NCBI GenBank assembly: GCA_023807065.1
Contig: JAJJLU010004575.1
Location: 1 to 11,498, forward strand
DNA from: Isotricha intestinalis
Lineage: Eukaryota > Ciliophora > Litostomatea > Vestibuliferida > Isotrichidae
Direction of reading: 5' to 3'
DNA length: 11,498 bases
Numbering within the stretch: the first letter of the stretch is position 1; each line of letters opens with the position of its first letter. The position numbers were made by a program, and so were the translations under genes. Under the pieces are notes generated by a model, which saw nothing but the letters and a program-made list of their open reading frames with translations, was not told the origin of the DNA and made no database searches. Shown one piece after another: positions 8,430-11,498 of the stretch.

Positions 8430-8941
8430 TTTTATATTAAAAAATATAAAATATAATTAAAATAATTATTTAGTAAATACGAATATTTGACAAACATTAA
8501 GAAATTAATAAAATTAAGGTATAATTAGGCAATTCAAAATGATTTTCATTCAATAATTTGATTTACTTTAAAATAAAATCTTTTCCTTCGCAAATTCTAT
8601 ATTACAATCATATTTTTTTCGTCTTTGAGAAAAAAACAAGACAAAATTTCAGACAAATATTAATTATTCAATTTCCTTAATAATTTATCTTTCAAACAGA
8701 AATATTGAATTCTTTTTCTGTTTTTGGGGAGGAGTTTTAGTTCTTAAAATAAATCAAAAATAATTTAAATCTAAAATGAGAATGAAAAATTTCATTCTCT
8801 TTTATTTAATAGTTGCCATAAAATTAATACTTTTAATTTCCTTAAAAAAATTTAAAAAAAAAATAAAATCCCTTCCAAAAAATCAATGTTTCAATTTTTA
8901 TTAATCTGCAAATAAAAAATATATATTTATCAGAATTTTTT
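8430..8941. other. Mostly non-coding AT-rich stretch with weak coding-like remnant
   Basis: On the minus strand between about 8741 and 8568 short protein-like pieces occur (TKTPPQKQKKNSIFLFER; FSQRRKKYDCNIEFAKEKIL) but are separated by three stop codons in one frame. No family is recognised. The GC-richer GGGGAGGAG patch at 8725-8733 belongs to this remnant. The rest shows no gene, apart from the hairpin at 8773-8803. Confidence 0.35.
8773..8803 (-). other. Strong hairpin downstream of the EF2 fragment
   Basis: GAGAATGAAA (8778-8787) and TTTCATTCTC (8790-8799) are exact reverse complements with only two bases between them. Flanking AAAA (8773-8776) and TTTT (8800-8803) extend the stem past one unpaired base. 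It lies about 140 bases past the stop of the minus-strand EF2 fragment, so an mRNA 3'-end role is possible. It contains more G/C than its surroundings, which makes chance less likely than for the other short palindromes here. Confidence 0.45.
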
Positions 8942-9518
8942 TTAAAACTTATCATAATCAGGAAGAACAGGTAATTCTTGTTTCAGTCCTTTCCTTTTTT
9001 CCTTATAATCATAGTAATTTCATAAGCTTTTAACATCAAAAGGAGTTTGATTAATAATATCCCAATAAGAAAATACTCATTGTGGCAAAGCTTGTCCAGA
9101 AGTCAAGCTTCAAGATCAGCAGTGAACCCGAAAGTTTCAGCGTCGGGTAAATATGCCTTAACTACTAACAAGGGAGTTCCTTGAAAACTTTCTTCATTAA
9201 AGACATCACCTCTTCTTTGTGAGAAGCATTGATAAACACCATTCATTACCTCACTTGATGTTGATATATCACATAAATATACTGGTTTCTGATATCTTGG
9301 AGTTGCTGTCATATCTGCTACATAGTAAACTCTTCTTGTAGTTGGAATTATTTGTCCACCTCCTCTATGAATGGAGTCTGGATATAATTCTATATCAAGG
9401 ATATTAAAACGTACTCCTCTTAATGATTCTTCTGTTAATACTCCTTCCTTTGTTATGTTTTGGAATCCCCTTTCCATTGAGTCTCTAATTTTGTTTAATT
9501 ATTGAACTGCTTTTGTTT
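8942..9518 (-). pseudogene. eEF2: Elongation factor 2, C-terminal fragment (domains IV-V)
   Basis: Elongation factor 2 is the ribosomal translocase GTPase. This piece starts at TKAVQ(stop)LNKIRDSM (family: TKGVQYLNEIKDS), passes through LRGVRFNILD, the diphthamide loop SIHRGGGQIIPTTRR and VVKAYLPDAETFGFTADLEA, and in another frame ends with SGQALPQ(TGA)VFSYW and YDYKEKRKGLKQELPVLPDY, stop 8942-8944. That is the natural EF2 C-terminus. Roughly the last 190 of about 840 residues are present; the GTPase domain is absent. The diphthamide histidine is retained. Breaks: TAA at 9499-9501 in place of a conserved tyrosine, a frame change near 9104, and TGA at 9077-9079 (a Cys/Met position in known EF2) and 9020-9022. 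Base composition is visibly less AT-rich than the neighbours, as expected of a highly expressed gene. The upstream side is fused to an AAA+ fragment. Confidence 0.92.
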
Positions 9519-10110
9519 GATCAAATAATCCATTAAGTCTTTCAGTTACTGTAGCAGATGCTTGATCTAATGCATCAAGTACGACAACTCCTCCATTTTC
9601 AATAACAGTAGATAAAAATCCATTAATTCTTTTCATGGTGATGTTTCATTTGTTGGACTTTGTTTTTCAATAAGATCAGGACATTTTACTTCATCTTTGC
9701 ATAAACAATAAAAAATATTTTATTTTTTAATTTTTTTTCTTTTCTAAACCATTCAGCAAACCATAAAGCCTTATTGAGTCTTCCCTGTTCCTTCATTTCC
9801 TGAAATAATAACATGTTTATCATTATCAAGAGAAAATTTAATTGATTTTACTGTTTCTAAGAGTGATTTCTTTTGAAAACCTTTAGAAAAATTATTTGGT
9901 ATTTTAAAATCATCAGATTGAATATTTTTAAAAGAATCAAATGTTCTTAATAAATATATTAATTTTTGTTTAAGAGCTTTTTGACATCTAGCACCATATA
10001 TTGTCATAATTATATCAAATTTGAAAATGTCTCTTATAGTAAAACATTTAACATCATCAATAGAATTTTTTGATTGTATTTTTTTTTGATATTTCTTTTT
10101 TTATATAATT
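9519..10110 (-). pseudogene. Midasin-like AAA+ ATPase (AAA_5 type) fragment
   Basis: Minus-strand pieces in order: DVKCFTIRDIFKFDIIMTIY (linker after a preceding AAA module), LLETVKSIKFSLDNDKHVII, then Walker A GNEGTGKTQ near 9774-9800. A frame change gives ALWFAEWFRKEKKLKNKIFF and then KDEVKCPDLIEKQSPTNETS. Another break follows at TGA 9633-9635, then INGFLSTVIENGGVVVLDAL and QASATVTERLNGLFDQ. The G-x-VVVLDA-x-x-x-A-x-x-x-x-T-E-R-L-N-G-L block is the Walker B/sensor-proximal region of midasin-like AAA+ modules, large multi-module ATPases; this would be one partial module. Alanine stands where most AAA+ proteins have the catalytic glutamate (DA for DE). The sequence stops just after the Walker B helix and continues directly as EF2. 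The 5' side fades out into A-rich sequence near 10110-10180. Confidence 0.75.
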
Positions 10111-10189
10111 ACTAAATAATCTTTTATTTCATTTATTTTCTTTGTCTTTTCTTTATTTTTTTTCTATATTTTTAAAATTATTTATTATT

Positions 10190-10752
10190 TTTTAGTTAAA
10201 TAACTTCTAAAATGTTAAAATTATAAAAATCAATTAAATTTTAATTGTCTAAAACATTAAATAATTAAAAAAAAAAGATTTATTTTTAAGTTGCATTTAT
10301 TTTGAAAATGATCAATTTTAATATTCTTATCTCTTTCATTCCCATCTTAGTTATCTCCCATTTTATTCCATATTACCAATCATAATAATTTTTATTTATA
10401 GGAGATACTATATGGAACCAATTTCATTTTTGTTTTTGGATTCAAATCACATAAGAAAAAGAAATCTCATTAATATATATGATGTAATTATAAAAAAATC
10501 AAAAAATTTATAAAATGAAAATAATATAATTTTTAAACAATATATTCTATATTTGTAAAATATTTTTTTTATTTGTTTGTATAAAGAAGAATATCTTTTA
10601 TCATCTATTAATAAAATTTATTTTATGAGATAGATTCAATCCTCAATATTTATTTTTTATTAATCAAAAATAAATGTTCTAATAATTAAAAATTAAATTT
10701 TTAAATAGTTTTTGGATAAAATTCTAATTAAAAATTTAATAAATATTTAAAA
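10190..10752. other. AT-rich stretch without recognisable genes
   Basis: No frame of useful length, RNA gene or repeat family is visible on either strand. A weak, lysine-rich minus-strand stretch before 10190 may belong to the AAA+ fragment. Confidence 0.5.
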
Positions 10753-10890
10753 TTAGTTGTCTAATATAGTTTTTATTTTATTTAAAAATGTTAGAATTTT
10801 GTTATAAATTTGTTGAAAAAACTGATTATTATTATCATAATTTTGATTGTTGGATAAATTGGTCAAAGAATCTTGATATTCTCCTTTAAT
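10753..10890 (-). pseudogene. Possible 3' remnant of the right-edge gene
   Basis: A minus-strand frame reading IKGEYQDSLTNLSNNQNYDN and QFFQQIYNKILTFLNKIKTI ends in TAA at 10753-10755. Its composition suits a Q/N-rich C-terminal tail and it lies directly beyond the stop of the right-edge gene, in another frame. The link is an inference from position and composition. Confidence 0.3.
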
Positions 10891-10932
10891 CTAAGAATTA
10901 ATGAATTAATTTTTGTTTGTTGTTAGCTTCTT

Positions 10933-11498
10933 TTATTCTATATGTATCGTATATATTAGAGTTTTTTTTTTTAATTCTTCTGAAGGATAAGAATTTAAAA
11001 TATAAATTAAGCAACGCGGAATCCAATAAAAATCTAAAATTCCATTTTCTCTTTTTTTCCTCGATAATTCTTGTAAACAAGGCTCATAATCTCTTAATTG
11101 CTTTTCAAAATTATCTACTTCTTTTTTTGCAATTTTTACTAATTCTTTATAATCCTCTGATTCAATAAGATAACATTTTGAATATTCATCTAATAATTCT
11201 TGTATCTGGGCTTTATTAAAATTTTTTCTATTTTTGGATTGAATTAATAACTTTTTAACTTTAATTTTTAATTCAAAATCCTTAATTGAATTTTGATATG
11301 ATGTTAATATAATTGTTTTATCTTTAATTTTTTCATATTTTTGTTTTGAAATGTTTATATATTCTATTGATTTATTAAGAAATTCAAGAGCATCGTCTGG
11401 TTTGATAACTTGTATTAATTTATTTGCTGAAAAATAATAAGATTCTGCTTTTTCATAATAATTTATTAAAAGTTTATTTAAACAATATTCATATAAAA
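10933..11498 (-). CDS. Partial hypothetical helical protein, runs off the right edge
   Basis: A frame of 187 codons is open from the window edge to TAA 10933-10935; its start lies beyond 11498. The protein is almost entirely helical and charged (LEFLNKSIEYINISKQKYEK; LLDEYSKCYLIESEDYKELV; EVDNFEKQLRDYEPCLQELS), resembling a TPR or coiled-coil solenoid, and ends with a more hydrophobic part DFYWIPRCLIYILNSYP. An A11 run at 10962-10972 sits 27 bases before the stop. Shifting frame there gives SNIYDTYRIKEANNKQKLIH, which looks more protein-like than the tail in the main frame, so the genuine C-terminus may lie beyond a homopolymer indel. Family not recognised. Confidence 0.6.
   Translation of the reverse strand, partial: LYEYCLNKLLINYYEKAESYYFSANKLIQVIKPDDALEFLNKSIEYINISKQKYEKIKDKTIILTSYQNSIKDFELKIKVKKLLIQSKNRKNFNKAQIQELLDEYSKCYLIESEDYKELVKIAKKEVDNFEKQLRDYEPCLQELSRKKRENGILDFYWIPRCLIYILNSYPSEELKKKTLIYTIHIE

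Noticed and set aside
10898..11168. Short open frames on both strands (minus 10898-11080, plus 10917-11168)
   Set aside because: They overlap the longer minus-strand frame 10933-11498. The plus-strand one is a shadow; the last part of the minus-strand one is mentioned only as a possible post-frameshift C-terminus of the same gene.
1..11498. A ciliate code with TAA and TAG both read as glutamine
   Set aside because: The 518- and 445-codon frames contain about 18 glutamines and no TAA/TAG although A/T-rich codons are strongly favoured. The TAA at 9499 replaces a conserved tyrosine, not glutamine.
1..11498. CRISPR arrays, tRNA or rRNA genes, telomeric repeats, insertion sequences with terminal repeats
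   Set aside because: No regularly spaced direct repeats, no cloverleaf-like or rRNA-like GC-richer stretches, no C4A2/C4A4-type repeats at either end, and no transposase motif was seen.

Overview
The window is extremely AT-rich eukaryotic protist DNA. It has long homopolymer A/T tracts, lysine/asparagine/isoleucine-rich proteins and no bacterial operon or ribosome-binding signals. Recognisable families are a pepsin-like aspartic protease fold, a two-segment membrane protein of the kind greatly expanded in ciliates, a DUF229/sulfatase-like protein, the DZIP1-like N-terminal domain, a midasin-like AAA+ module and eukaryotic elongation factor 2. A ciliate is the best guess, from the membrane protein and DUF229 styles; no telomere, rRNA or tRNA is present to confirm it. 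The two longest intact frames encode about 18 glutamines without a single in-frame TAA or TAG, so TAA/TAG are probably ordinary stops here. The status of TGA is less clear.

Layout, left to right: a broken membrane-anchored aspartic-protease-like gene without its catalytic motifs (109-1479, +); a decayed DZIP1-like gene (1882 to about 2356, +); an intact 518-residue membrane protein (2551-4107, -); a second, inverted copy of part of the DZIP1-like gene (4606-4929, -), joined directly to the tail of a multiply frameshifted DUF229 gene (4930 to about 5560, -); a broken hypothetical gene (5844-6460, +); a 445-residue protein with an HEXXXH motif (6552-7889, -) and its frameshifted upstream extension (to about 8429, -); the C-terminal part of elongation factor 2 (8942 to about 9518, -), joined without a gap to a midasin-like AAA+ fragment (about 9519-10110, -); a gene-poor AT stretch; and the 3' part of a helical, charged protein running off the right edge (10933-11498, -).

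The window does not read as one pathway or defence system. It is a mosaic of two intact genes and many broken or fused fragments. Three features stand out: a diverged inverted duplication of about 330 bp that brackets the one clearly complete gene; two sharp gene-to-gene fusions (DUF229/DZIP1-like and AAA+/EF2); and repeated frame breaks at A-runs. These could reflect real pseudogene accumulation (for example in a germline-type genome), recoding, or uncorrected homopolymer errors, and the sequence alone does not separate them fully. The divergence between the two inverted copies argues against a simple amplification artefact for that repeat.
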